A DNA stretch of 64,000 nucleotides from Phoronis australis. Its lineage: Eukaryota > Phoronida > Phoronidae. The DNA lies in NCBI GenBank assembly GCA_002633005.1, contig NMRA01000173.1, positions 209,778 to 273,777 of the forward strand, read 5' to 3'. Position numbers and translations under genes: made by a program. Under the pieces are notes generated by a model that saw nothing but the letters and a program-made list of their open reading frames with translations, searched no databases and was not told where the DNA came from. The stretch's first letter is position 1, and each line of letters begins with the position of its first letter. This document shows, one piece after another, positions 1-11,762 of this stretch.

Positions 1-995
1 TATAGGATGTGCTTGTATTATGAAGATTACTCACATTTTACCCCTAGCCTATTGAGGAGACAAGGACCATGCCTTTCCATTTTGCTAAGTACAACATACT
101 ACATATATGCCCTCTACTGGCCACTTTATGGTACCAATAAACAACCCTAGAAGGATACCGTATGCGGTGCAATTGTGGGCGCATTTCAACGCTCTGCGTT
201 GCTCTTGTATATAATAGATATATATACATATGTATATGTTTCATTGAAAAGTAAGCTGTTCTTGGCTTTAATTATTTTGTGCAACAAACTTTCATAGTGT
301 CTCATACTGTTGCTTGGTAGCTTCATGCCCTTTAGTTTGGTTACCAGTTGCAAGATTAGAGCTCTTTGACTTGAAACCATACACAAACAAAGTATTTTTT
401 CGACATTGCAACTGCAGACATCGGCGCAGATGACAGTTTCCACACATGCCGCAAGACAGTCAAATGTCGTAAAGTTTTATTGATATGCGCTAACGAGTCA
501 TTGCTACTATGTAACAATCGAGTGTCAAAATGCGTATAACTATGAGACAAAGCATCGAGAGCCTAGCGTGCGTTCAAATTGCTCTGAACTAGCTAAAGTC
601 AAAACTTTGCGAGATTACATGAGATACTGTCATGTATTTAAATGAGAACACGTGACTTTGGCTAGAACTATTCGAATGCAAGTGCCTCAGATTGCGTCCA
701 GTCATGAGCTTCTGCATCAAACAACACCTTTCCGATTTGCGCCGGATATTACCGGCAGTGGTGACTAAATAAGTGGGTTACCACTGCTACAAATATTTTC
801 TGATCGCTCAGATTTATTATAGTTTACAAAAATTCCTTAACTTGTCCTATCGAACAAGCTGCTTGGCTGTGAGCTTGTACAGACCAACACATTGGTTGTC
901 CCAGGCAGTCAGACTACTGTTAATGTTGAGTCCTGCTGCTGTGTTTGTTTGCTAAACATTTCTCACCCAGTGTGTTATATCACATCTTATTACAG
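1..995. other. PPTC7 intron, left edge
   Basis: No exon, RNA gene or mobile element is recognised. Neither strand gives a conserved reading frame. By position it is the intron preceding the GDSG exon. Confidence 0.5.
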
Positions 996-1194
996 GCAGT
1001 GCTACAGCATGCATTGTTGCCCTTTATCGGGAGAAACAGTCATTACACACAGCTAACCTTGGAGACAGTGGCTTCCTTGTAATTCGCCGTGGCAAGGTGG
1101 TTCATCGGTCAGAGGAACAGCAGCACTACTTCAACACCCCCTATCAATTGTCGTCAGCTCCAGCCAGTCATACCGGACAAATACTCAGTGATAG
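996..1194 (+). CDS. PPTC7: PPTC7 exon (GDSG metal-site exon)
   Basis: The acceptor TTATTACAG ends at 995 and the donor GT is at 1195. The exon enters with two bases of a glycine codon and leaves with two bases of a serine codon. It encodes [13 protein letters not shown], then [11 protein letters not shown] and [13 protein letters not shown]. The GDSG aspartate is a PP2C metal ligand. Confidence 0.95.
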
Positions 1195-4100
1195 GTCTGT
1201 ATTATAGGGACACATGGCAGTACCTGTCAGTTTACAGACCCATACCTGTTTTACTATTGGCTAATGCTGTTGACCTTTTTTTGCTGTCATCCGTTAATGA
1301 GCAGTGTTGTCTGTAGCATAGTAAAACTCACTTTAGCTGGCCAGGTATTAAGTCCGAGTCTGCTCAACTCAAAGGTCTATGGTGATGTTTTTTCATGGAA
1401 TCCTTGGTAAAGCTCTATGTGTAAGCCTGAGTTCTTAAATTGGATTTCCACTCAGCTCGGCAGAGAATATGTAAGGATCATTTAAGATAAACTCTCGCAG
1501 GTTTTATCTCTCTTAAATGTGACGATGAATTAAGACGAACTCTCAGTTCTTTCCACTTCTGTTAAATTATAAACTTCATGAAAGGCACTTGTCTGCAAAT
1601 GAATCAAGTTTAAACATTTAACCAAAGAATTAAATGTGACTTTTTTCTAATTAAGCTTTGAATTACTGAGGGGGCACTAACAAAATGGCCGCTGCAGTTG
1701 ATTGGCATTGAACTTTAAACACTGTCATTTACCAATGTCATAATGGTTTTGTTTTAATTCGTGTTTTGTTTTCAGTCCTACGTCAGCTGACAGTACACAA
1801 TTTGATGTGCAAGAAGGAGACGTAATAGTTGTTGGTACTGATGGCCTGTTTGATAATTTGAGTGATGACATGATATGTCAACATGTCCATAGAATAAAGG
1901 TAAGAGAAATGAGCCATCTACAGCTGTGTTCACTCAGTCAGTTGTCCCAGTACAAATTGCCCCGGTCAGCTAAGCGTTCAAATGACAAACCAGCCCCTGC
2001 GAACAAAGCCAGGGTATGCATTTGGATATATCATTTTAGGGACCAAAAGTCAAATCCAAGCATATGCCCAGGTGGATATTTGGAACTGAGGAATAAGTGC
2101 TCAGATGTATCTATACAGTAGCGGGTTTGAAAGTTGAAAATCCAGGGACATTTTCCTCACTAAAACACCACAGTGAAAACTTTTTGTTTACAGTTACATA
2201 AAACTGATGGGCATATTGTTGAAAATTTACTTGAATTTCGGTTTTAGTATCCGTTTCCTCCATAACTTAGAATTCAGTCATCCATACTTTTCCCAAATAA
2301 AGGCGTTTGGTGTACCTACACGAAACTTTCTTAATGTACACTCACTGGACGTATGTAAAATTGAGCCTGTAAGAAAATAGTCACTCTGTGCATGTGTCAT
2401 GGGAGGAGAGATTGCTCCTATAAATTACACAAGTGGGTAGCTGACAACTTCCTCCGCTTCTTTCTGGGCTAGGGCAAGATGATTCCTAGAAAATTGCACT
2501 TCCTCAAAGAGGTGTGGTAAGTCATCTCACAGGTGTCGTGTTGCTCCAGTTTATGGTTTGTCCACACCTGGACCTGAGCATTTATTCCTGGGCAGCTGTC
2601 TGTCTGGGCCCAACTGTCTGTCTGAGCCCAACTTTCTGTCTGGGCCCAACTTGAGGCTGGTTTGAAGGTAGCTAAATGAAGAATTCTTTTCTTGGTTTCT
2701 AACAGCAGCATGGAAGTAGTATATCAGCATGTTCAGATTTAAGATCAAGATGGCTGACAGTAGCAAATTAACCTTTGGCTTTTTTCATACGAGTTATGCC
2801 ATATCACACCATGTACACAAAATTAAAGCTCAGATGAATTAAAGAACTGGTTCATCTATTTCTAGTAGTAAGAATGTGGAACAAATCAGTTATGTGCCAC
2901 ACCTAATTAGTTCTGACAGCGTAATTACTAGCACATAGACAATTTTAGTAGTTTGTAGCTCCTTGCCAAGTTGATTTAAGAAACCATTAACGTTTGCAGC
3001 GGTCATTATTTTTCTAAACTACCCAGTTGCCGCATTATGTTTTGCTATGTAGGACTGCCGTCGTAGTTCTGCATGCAGTATAGACTTAGTATCAGTATTA
3101 CAAACATTGGTGCAATGGTTTAAAAATCTCATACTCATGTGACTTTTGTTTCCATATTGTAGCCTAACAAAAAAGAATCACTTCAGCAAACAGCTGATTC
3201 AATTGCTACTACTGCCCGCTTGCTTGCATTTGATCCTGACTATATGTCACCATTTTCGGAGGCAGCCATTAGCAACGGCATTATATGTACAGGTAAGTCA
3301 TTGTGCGAAACGCAATACGAACATTTCACTCTTACAGTAGAGCATTATCAGCCATAAAGGCAAAAAAGTGTTGAAGAATTAACAGCAAAAAGTCAGGGTA
3401 ACTCGGCAAACAACCGTCGTCTACACAGAAAGTTTTTTTGTGATTAAATATGAAATGATGCATAACGAAATGTACAAACTTTCGCATCATTAAAACATAA
3501 ATTTAAAACTGTTGTAGTTCCCTCTTTGCCACTCAGAGCAGTTACATGTGGCATAGTACTATTTTATTGTGCACTCGCATGTTTACATGTGGGTACATAC
3601 TGCTGTCAGGGCGTCGGGCATCTGCAGCTGTTGGGCATCCGCAGCTGTATCTCTTGAACCCTTGCAAGGGAGATTTGGCATGTGTGTTCCTATGAAGCTG
3701 ATGAAAGATTAAGGCGACTTCCAGACCGATCCGACTATTGCTGTGTCCCCTTGTGGCAATTTTTTTACGGTTGCCTCTGTATTGTCTAATTCTTTGACAG
3801 ATGTTTGTGAAATTTAGCAAAAAAGGTTTCTATTATGAAGGCTATGCCACCTTACATTTTCAGATGTCTTTGACGGTTCTGCATAATCTAGTGGTCGTTT
3901 CGTGAATTTTCGAGTCCATTTTTTGACATTTGCCTTTCTGTCTGCTAACAACTTGAGGGAACATTATGAAACTTGACAGAGGTGTTTCTGATGAGGTGAC
4001 CGCAGTTGACATTGATTTTTGGTTGTGTTTGACTTCTAAGGTGCCCCCTAGTGGGGATTTTTTCATTTTGCGTCCACGGCTGTATCTCCTTAACCCTCTG

Positions 4101-5801
4101 GAGGAACTTTGTGAAATTTGGCAGAAGTGTCCCTATGGAGTTGACAACAGATGATGATGGGTTTCAGCCCAATCCGACCATTGGTGTGCCCCCTAGTGGC
4201 TATTTTGTACGTTTTCCTGTGTATCTTCTGAGTTCATAGAGGGATTTTCATGAAATTTGACAAATAGGTTTCTATTAAGGTTACAACAGTGTCTTTCTAT
4301 TTTTGGACAGATTTTACGTATCATGTGCCCCCTAGTGGGGAGTTTCGAGTCCATTTTTGGAGTCCGCCACTATCCGCCACTTTCCGCCACTATCTGCCAA
4401 AGTACGTGGAGGATTGTTATGATCGTTGTGAAAATTATGTTTCTGATGAGAAGACCCTGGCTTGCATTGATATTCAGATGGGCCTACTTTGGTGCCCCCT
4501 AGTGGTGTTTGTTCCATCTATGGCTGTGTCTCCTTAACCTTTGTGAAATTTGGGGGTGTTCCTATGGAGCTGACAGCATTCTGTAAGGCTTTTCAAACCC
4601 ATTCATTTACTGCTCTGCCCCCCAATGGCAGTTTTAGTTGTTTACGGTTGCCTCTACGGAGTTCACAGATGGATTTTCGTGAACTTTGGCAAATAGCTTT
4701 CTATTAAGAACATGACAATAGTCTTCCATTTTTGTATGGATTTGATGTAGTTTTGCACCACCTAGTGGCTATTTGTATTTTTTCGAGTGCTGTTTTTGTT
4801 CCTGATAAGAAGTTGTTGATTTGCAGACAGATTTGACAAATGTAACGCCTCCCGGTGGCGATTTTTGTCTTATTTGCTTCCTCAGCTTTTTTCTCCTTAT
4901 TGCTTTGAAGGATCTTTGTGAAATTTTGCTATATAATTAGTTTTATATGATAGATGTGACTACGGCTAGGTATGACTTTTGGACAACTTCAAAACTCCTT
5001 GAATGTAGAGCTTTGAATTTAGCCTTTTAGTCTTAAAAACATTTTAAAGACCTTAATTATTTATTGGTTTATGCAATTTTAATTTTGTTTTGATGCATAA
5101 GTATATTTTTACATTTTTTAACGACAGGCATCTTTCTTGAAATATATTTTATGCATTAATTTAAAGTAATTAAGAATGCATAATATTAAGTTTGTTAACT
5201 TGATTCCCTCTTTTTAAACATTTGTCCTAGTTGCGAAAAAGGTTAGGTTTAATACGTACAAAGTTGTTCTAAAATGGCCTTGAATTTCCATTTAGTATGC
5301 CTTGAACTATCCTGTCCTCAAATTTGTTCGTCAAATGTTTTATACAAACCATTTGGATGGCCCTCCACTCACATGGTTAGGAGTTCCACTTGTTAATAAA
5401 GTGGATGTGAAGTAGTCAGTCTATTGATTCTGTACTCAGTGAAGTAGTCAGTCTATTGAGTCTGTACTCAGTGAAGTAGTCAGTCTATTGATTCTTTGCT
5501 CAGTGAAGTAGTCAGTCTATTGAGTCTGTACTCAGTGAAGTAGTCAGTCTATTGAGTCTGTACTCAGTGAAGTAGTCAGTTTATTGAGTTTTTACTCAGT
5601 GAAGTCCTATTAAAGCTGTAACTTTACCTTACTTTCATTTAAATTGGAACACCCCCGGTAACCCGAATGGTTGATCAATTCTTGTGGATCAATTCTTGTG
5701 CCATGTAATGAATTCTAATGGTTAAACTTGTTTCTTTAGGAGGCAAACCTGATGATATTACAGTCGTCATAGCAACAGTAAATGAAGGAGAGGTAACCTA
5801 G
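996..5801 (+). CDS. PPTC7: PPTC7 protein phosphatase, 3' part (four exons)
   Basis: This is the C-terminal part of a PP2C-type (PPM family) Ser/Thr phosphatase orthologous to PPTC7. Family knowledge: it is a metal-dependent phosphatase of mitochondria that dephosphorylates matrix proteins and restrains BNIP3/NIX mitophagy. The exons are 996-1194, 1776-1899, 3163-3292 and 5740-5801; all junctions are GT-AG and the phases agree. The joined frame gives about 171 residues. Visible motifs are [14 protein letters not shown] and GGKPDDIT, whose aspartates match PP2C metal-binding positions, plus the PPTC7-specific [10 protein letters not shown] stretch. The first visible exon begins mid-codon, so the N-terminal exons, including any mitochondrial targeting peptide, lie left of the window. 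The reading frame ends in EGEVT and a TAG. Nothing is broken. The gene converges on TRAF4. Confidence 0.95.
1195..3162. other. Two PPTC7 introns
   Basis: The introns are 1195-1775 and 1900-3162. The second holds a short 18 bp tandem repeat, three copies at about 2595-2652, based on a TGTCTGTCTGGGCCCAAC unit. Nothing else is recognised. Confidence 0.6.
1776..1899 (+). CDS. PPTC7: PPTC7 exon (DGLFDN exon)
   Basis: The acceptor TTTTCAG ends at 1775 and the donor GTAAGA starts at 1900. The exon encodes [15 protein letters not shown], then [22 protein letters not shown] is the PP2C motif carrying a catalytic metal-binding aspartate. It exits in phase 0. Confidence 0.95.
3163..3292 (+). CDS. PPTC7: PPTC7 exon (helical segment)
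   Basis: The acceptor TATTGTAG ends at 3162 and the donor GTAAGTC starts at 3293. The exon encodes [15 protein letters not shown], then [25 protein letters not shown] in vertebrate PPTC7 aligns with FDPDYMSPF here. It exits one base into a glycine codon. Confidence 0.94.
3743..4858 (+). repeat. Array of about 145 bp units with CTCF-like cores, + orientation
   Basis: Inside the last PPTC7 intron, diverged units each contain GTGCCCCCTAGTGG or a close variant. Starts are at 3743, 4041, 4186, 4325, 4492, about 4614, 4755 and 4845. Between them recur phrases such as GTGAAATTTGG and GGTTTCTATTAAG. On the other strand the core reads CCACTAGGGGGCAC, a near-perfect match to the CTCF core. The same family lies in opposite orientation at 25.8-27.2 kb, and a solo copy sits at about 59182. 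The PPSG-rich reading frames here come from the repeat and are not genes. Confidence 0.75.
5408..5605 (+). repeat. Minisatellite, about 32 bp unit, six copies
   Basis: The unit GAAGTAGTCAGTCTATTGAG plus TCTGTACTCAGT is repeated almost perfectly, ending about 135 bp upstream of the last PPTC7 exon. Confidence 0.9.
5740..5801 (+). CDS. PPTC7: PPTC7 last coding exon
   Basis: The acceptor TTTCTTTAG ends at 5739. The exon completes the glycine codon, encodes [20 protein letters not shown] and ends at the TAG at 5799-5801. DDIT carries the last conserved PP2C metal-binding aspartate. Confidence 0.95.
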
Positions 5802-5834
5802 CATCAGGACTGAAGCTGATTTAGTCACGTGTTG

Positions 5835-5848
5835 ATTATTTATTTATT
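5835..5848 (+). promoter_or_regulatory. AU-rich element in PPTC7 3' UTR
   Basis: Overlapping ATTTA pentamers (ATTATTTATTTATT) sit about 35 bases after the PPTC7 stop codon. Such class II AU-rich elements commonly mediate mRNA decay. The match is direct; the function here is inferred, and it needs the 3' UTR to include this position. Confidence 0.4.
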
Positions 5849-6689
5849 CACTCTGTTGATATTCATGTTGAAGAGTTATCATACCCAACCTGTGTATGTT
5901 TGAAAGTGTATCCAGCTTTTGTTCATTGTGTGCTTGATGTTCAGGATGGGAAGTCATGTTACTCTTAAATCTGTGAACCAACAGCTTTAACTAACCAACT
6001 ACTCTATTTTAGTGAATTTCATCTTCAGTGACCTTTTTGTTGTAACTTCACCTCTGTTATCGTAAGACGCACACCGTTGTTGTGAACACATGCTGGAAAT
6101 ACATTGGTTCATAAAAAGTTGAAATCTCAGAAGTTTCACTCTCCATTATGAAATTAACCTCTGACGTGGAAGTCACGAGATGTTCAAGTTTCAGTCTTAC
6201 TGAACATTTTGTTAGTTTGTTATTTAGATTTCTTTCTTTTCTCACTTCTTCACTTCTGTTCATAGAAATAGATCATACTGATACTGGTGCTGTCTTCTTT
6301 TGCACGGATTAAGATTTACCATCTTGGCCCTCTGTGGATGGTGGTTCAAGGGTTAAGATTCACATTCTTGACCGTCTGTGAATGGTGGTTCAAATCTGTG
6401 CCTGGGTCTGTTTGATGAAAAGTGACTTAAGACTTATGACAGAAATTTGGCCTTCTGCTCCACATAACTATTTCTGAAAAATAATCAGAACTCATTTTAT
6501 CAAAAGAACAAAAGTATCAGAGAGTATGCTCATAACTGCTGCTTACTGAGAAAATTTGAACCAATTATTTCCAAACAGTGATGCACTAATAATTACATGA
6601 CTAATCATTTGGTAATAGTGAATGTAAGTCTGAAGTCACTTTCATGAAATAGACCTTTGGAGTGTGTAGTGTTTAGGGACCAATTGCTG

Positions 6690-7245
6690 CTGAACTGTAT
6701 GCCAGCTTAGTCATGTTGACCTGTGTGTGACTGAGAGTGTCATCATGCCAGCTATGTCATGTTGACCTGTGTGTGACTGAGAGTGTCATCATGCCTGCTT
6801 AGTCATGTTGACCTGTGTGTGACTGAGAGTGTCATCATGCCAGCTATGTCATGCTGACCTGTGTGTGACTGAGAGTGCCATCATGCCAGCTTAGTCATGC
6901 TGACCTGTGTGTGGCTGAGAGTGTCATCATGCCTGCTTAGTCATGTTGACCTGTGTGTGACTGAGAGTGTCATCATGCCAGCTATGTCATGCTGATCTGT
7001 ATGTGACTGAGANGGACCAATTGCTGCTGAACTGTATGCCTGCTTAGTCATGCTGACCTGTGTGTGGCTGAGAGTGTCATCATGCCAGCTTAGTCATGCT
7101 GACCTGTGTGTGACTGAGAGTGTCATCATGCCTGCTTAGTCATGTTGACCTGTGTGTGACTGAGAGTGTCATCATGCCTGCTTAGTCATGCTGATCTGTA
7201 TGTGACTGAGAGTGTCATCATGCCAGGTTTGTCATGCTGATCAGC
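6690..7245 (+). repeat. Minisatellite, about 46 bp unit, about 11 copies, with an N join
   Basis: The unit includes CATGCCAGCTTAGTCATGCT, GACCTGTGTGTGACTGAGAG and TGTCAT. A single N at 7013 is followed by GGACCAATTGCTGCTGAACT, which also opens the array at 6677. This suggests an assembly join inside the repeat, so the copy number is unreliable. Confidence 0.9.
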
Positions 7246-9329
7246 TCATGCCTGATGAGTAGATTGTTTTGTGTTTGAAACCGAACTACAAATGTGACAA
7301 AGATACTTCATTTCAATATGAAGTCTCCTTTTGAGTTGAAAGTTGCTGGTTTAGCCATAGACACACTGCTGAATTTCAAGTAATTCTTTATAATGCTGTT
7401 TGTGGCTTAATGGTCATCTCGATTTTCTAGTTTTTCACTTCAAATGGTTAGGTATCATATTTACCTAAATGGCTACTGTTGTTGATAATGACAGGTGGCA
7501 TGCTCTCATGTGTCATTGGCAGATTTTGATTTAATTGTTGTTTCTCTGTTTAAAGAAACATTCTCCTGTTCAGATGAGTTTTTAATAATCAAAAGTGTGT
7601 CTTTGCACAGTCGGTATCTTTTTCACTTCATCCCCCATTTGGAATTTACTTTATCAGTTTTGGCCACCAACAGCATGGAACTGTTGTTTGTTTAGTGTTA
7701 ATAACTGGGACAGGAATTCTGTGTAAACATTCTGTGACTCATGTCTTGATTCCGTGCACTAGTGAAATTTGTTCACCTGAAATTTCATAGCATTTCATGT
7801 CTTTTGTTCGGATGATGTTCATTTGTCAAGTGTTTGTGGTGCTGTTATTATATTGCAAGAACTACCTGCAACTAAACAAAATGTCCAAGTGTTTGTAATA
7901 TGTTTAAAAGACCACAGGTACACTGGTGAAACTTGTGCAGTGTATACCATCACAGGTGGAACATATTATATCCTGTAATCTAATTCATTTGATGTGTCTT
8001 CTTTTCTTATTTTGGTTTGAGTCAGCGGCACACTGGACAGCTTGAATAAATTAGCAGTTCTACATTCTGTACTAAGGCGATGACTCTATTTGGTTTCTCA
8101 TGTTCTTTAGAGATTGGGTGCACAGCGGTGTTGTTAAGTTGTTATTTAGGCTACGGTCTCTTACTGGTGTTATGGAGAGTGTACTAAGGTAGACTATGGA
8201 AATGAGCAACTTTTTCATTTTGATGTTTTATCAGACAGTCCAAACATGCAGCTTATAGCTTCCTCTGGCGCTGCTTGGTGTCTGTGTGATTAATAATTCA
8301 TCTTCATTCACAATGGACATCATTTGCATTTGCCAGTGCATAAAGCAATTCATTTTCCTTTGTATTTAAACAGTCAATTAAAAAATAAGTGTCCCATTGG
8401 TTTTGTTTCATTGCCCCATTCTGTCTGCAAATGAACCAAACCAAACCAAAATTGTTGGCACTCGCAGTCTCAGTTGTATTGTAAACACTGCAAAAATGTC
8501 TTACAGTAAAAAATAATCTTCAATTTGAGCTAAAATTGCCATATTTCTATTTTTCAGAGGCTTACTACATTATTGCAAATGGTCAAAAATTTTATATGTT
8601 ATTTGGTAGTAGCTCTGCCACACAAACCATGTCAGAAGTAAATTTTCCTGAAAAGTTTGTTTTAAGATTTTGTGTGCCAAACTGAAGAATGTTTACCAGT
8701 AGCAATTTTCCATAGTCTACCTTATTGTCTACAATCTTTGTTATTAGGAATATAGATTTGTATTATTTTGTTCCATTTAGACTCCTTGTTATTTGTTTAC
8801 AAGTCAATTGTGTGTATAGTTACTGCGTATAAGAATGGATTGTTGTTCTGTATTTTCCAAATTCCTAGAACCCACCTCTTCAAAATTGTTATCCAAATGA
8901 TGGGCTCAGAATTGTGTTTACTGGACTAAACAATTGTTAGTATTTTGATAAATGCATTTTCTTGGATAGTTAACAGCTTTATTCTTGAAAAAATGCATAT
9001 TTGATCTGAATGAGTTTGATTTTGCTCTTTTGGAATTCACCAAATCAACTAACATTCTACCAAGATATTTTGTCCATTATATGCTTTGCAGAGTTTGTGA
9101 CAATTTGCAAATGGCATCCTTTAGAAGAAGAAATTTTATGTGATCATACCATTTCGTCTTTGATTAATGTAAGTTGGATTGTGCATCTTATTCTGCTCTA
9201 TGAAGGACAGACATGTAATTGTTAACTTTTGGAAATTCTGTTGATGTAACTAAAATCTGGTTATTAAACAGTTTTTAGAAATAAATAATCTTGTTTGAAA
9301 TCTGTTTTATGTATTATAATTCAGAAAGT

Positions 9330-9450
9330 ATTAGAAATATCATTTACCATGTGGTACTCTTCACATTAGAAATATCACGTACGGTGTGATACTGTCGACA
9401 TCAGAAATGTCATTTACCATGTTGCGTGTGATATTTTCAACATTAGAAAG
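9330..9450 (+). repeat. Degenerate tandem repeat, about 44 bp unit, three copies
   Basis: Recurring TTAGAAATATCAT and TTTACCATGT blocks are spaced about 44 bp apart. Copies are diverged. Confidence 0.6.
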
Positions 9451-9484
9451 ATAACACCACAAAACATTTTGGGCTATGGAATGT

Positions 9485-10122
9485 GTAACAACACACTGGC
9501 CACTTTTATTGGTTGAACATTGTCTTAGAGCTGTAACAACACAGTGGGTCACTTTTATTGGTGGAACATAGTCTTAAGGGCCTTTCATACTAACGTCAAC
9601 GCGTCGATGTTTTAGGGAATTGTGGTTAGTATGAACGCTTAACTTTGGTCGTGGATCGAAGTTAACAGCGTCACTTAACTTCGCACTACACAGGTGGATT
9701 TCAGAGAGGAGCGTCGATGCTGAACGGTCAACTTCAGTCCTATCGAAGTTATCCCCAGGTGCCACTGTTATCGTCAACAATTACAGGGTAGTGCTTTCGC
9801 CAACAATTGCTTATATTTTGCTCTAATCATCACCAATCGATTTAAAATAAGTTTTATGTCAGTTAGTACATGTTTATGTTCCCAAATTGTCACATTGAAA
9901 AAAATCTTAGCATGCAGCGCTACCTTGTGATAACTTAGATGACGACTGCGTCACCTACCGTTTACTTCAATGTTCATTAACTTCTGAAGCCAGTATGAAC
10001 GGTTCAGTTAACTTCACAGTATATGTCGACGCTCCACTCAGACAGGAGTTAAGTCAATATTGAAGGGTCTTTAGAGCTGTAACAACACAGTGGGTCACTT
10101 TTATTGGTGGAACATAGTCTAG
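9485..10122 (+). repeat. 49 bp tandem repeat interrupted by a transposon
   Basis: The unit GAGCTGTAACAACACAGTGG plus GTCACTTTTATTGGTGGAAC plus ATAGTCTTA occurs twice before 9576 and once from 10074. The two nearest copies are almost identical and are split by a 494 bp insertion. Confidence 0.8.
9577..10070 (+). mobile_element. 494 bp non-autonomous DNA transposon, TTA target duplication
   Basis: The element starts AGGGCCTTTCATACTAACG and ends TATTGAAGGGTCT; both ends fit AGRSCC-TTCA in inverted orientation, so the terminal inverted repeats are imperfect. It is flanked by TTA at 9574-9576 and 10071-10073. Removing it and one TTA restores the tandem unit GTCTTAGAGCTGTAAC exactly as it stands intact at about 9522. 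The 3 bp TWA-type target is typical of PIF/Harbinger elements. No transposase reading frame is present, so it is MITE-like. The superfamily is inferred. Confidence 0.7.
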
Positions 10123-11524
10123 AGTTGTGTTCTTCCCACGCCCAGAAATAAATTTTCATCTGATTCTGGAACAAACTGGGCAATTTTGTTGACAAAAGGG
10201 GTTTATTTGCAGCAGAAAGGTATGGTTGGATAGAAGAATGAACATGAGAGTTATCGGTTATAACCTTCACACGTTTTTTAAACTTCAAACTTCATTTGAT
10301 CTGCTGCAGTTTTGTCAGGAATGGGTAGCTAGACTATGAAATTGCATTCATGCTCTAAAAACAGTAATTTTAAATAACAGATATCGGCGGATGACCTGTG
10401 GTCAGCCACACAAAATCCTGCATTAGTTCAAGATGAACAAAAATGTAAATTCCAAGCCTTGAATTGATAATCCCAAATCCATTACATCAAAGTAAAACTA
10501 TTCACGATAGTGTTTATTATAAATGTCTTTATACAATCGCAAATCCCTCATGATAACCTAACAAAAATGAAACAAACATTCAAATTATACTTGTTCTTAT
10601 AATCTACTTTATCCTTGAACACATGTCCATTGGAACACCAAAGTGTCCATATCCTTAACACAATAAATAACAATAAATTAACAAATAATGACACGTCTAC
10701 AATAAACTAAAACTTGAATATTCAGCCATCTTGTCTCAATTGTAAGCAAGAAAAGGAACATTGATCTCAGGAGTGGATCCAGGATATCATTAGGGGGTAA
10801 TTTCGCTCCAAGTAGCGACATTTGCTGACATGTTTTGACCATTGCTAACAGCTGCAGGGGGACAATGCTGGATTTGGGGGGAATGTAAGGGTGGGACCCT
10901 GGTCCCCCCACACACCCCCCCCCCAAATTCACCAATGAATTTTACTAAAACATGTGCACGCTCTCCAGCTTCCTCACACGCATTCAAACTAATTAATCAA
11001 AAGTTATTCCTAAATGATACTCTTTTGACATGGGATCACTTTTTCATTACAAATAAACCAAATTTTGGCAACACTTCTTAATTTTTGTTGGTGCAACAAA
11101 AATGGCTACCACAGATGAACTTACATGAACTGAAAAGTTGCTAGTAAAGATGCAAATACATACAGGGTGTAACCTAAAAAACTTCCATTCTCTATCTTCA
11201 AGATATTACATAACACTAATTAAAGCTGCTATAAACCTTCCTTTAGCCCACTTTTAATTTACAGCACTTACCGCTATCAAACTAAGTCTTGTATTATTCC
11301 TTAGTCAAATTAGAAGTGATTTCTAGGCCTAAAGAGAACTCGTAAGTGGTCATTGGTAGAGACTAGGCACTACAAGTTGGTTTGCCAAGCCCATATACAG
11401 CGTCTGCAGAAAGATAAGAGCAAGTAGAATTTGTGAGTTTTTATAGCAAAATGTTCACTTAATCAAGTCAGTTTCTTTAGACTGAACACAATTAAGTTTA
11501 TAAACGTTTAATTGTTGCTGAAAA

Positions 11525-11762
11525 GCTGCACATTCCAACACCTTGCAGTCACATCCAACACATTGCAGTTATATTCAACACATTGCAGTCACATCCAACA
11601 CATTGCAGTTATATCCAACACATTGCAGTCATATCCAACACATTGCAGTCATATCCAACACCTTGCAGTCATATCCAACACATTGCAGTCACATCCAACA
11701 CCTTGCAGTCATATCCAACACATTGCAGTCGCATCCAACACATTGCAGCTATATCCAACAAC
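11525..11762 (+). repeat. Minisatellite, 20 bp unit, about 11 copies
   Basis: The unit ACATCCAACACATTGCAGTC is repeated with A/T and G/C swaps at fixed positions. It lies between PPTC7 and TRAF4. The overlapping open frames in all three phases are by-products. Confidence 0.92.

Noticed and set aside
4051-4707. Overlapping + strand frames with PPSG motifs
   Set aside because: The motif is the translated GTGCCCCCTAGTGG core of a dispersed repeat; the same motif appears antisense at 25.8-27 kb.
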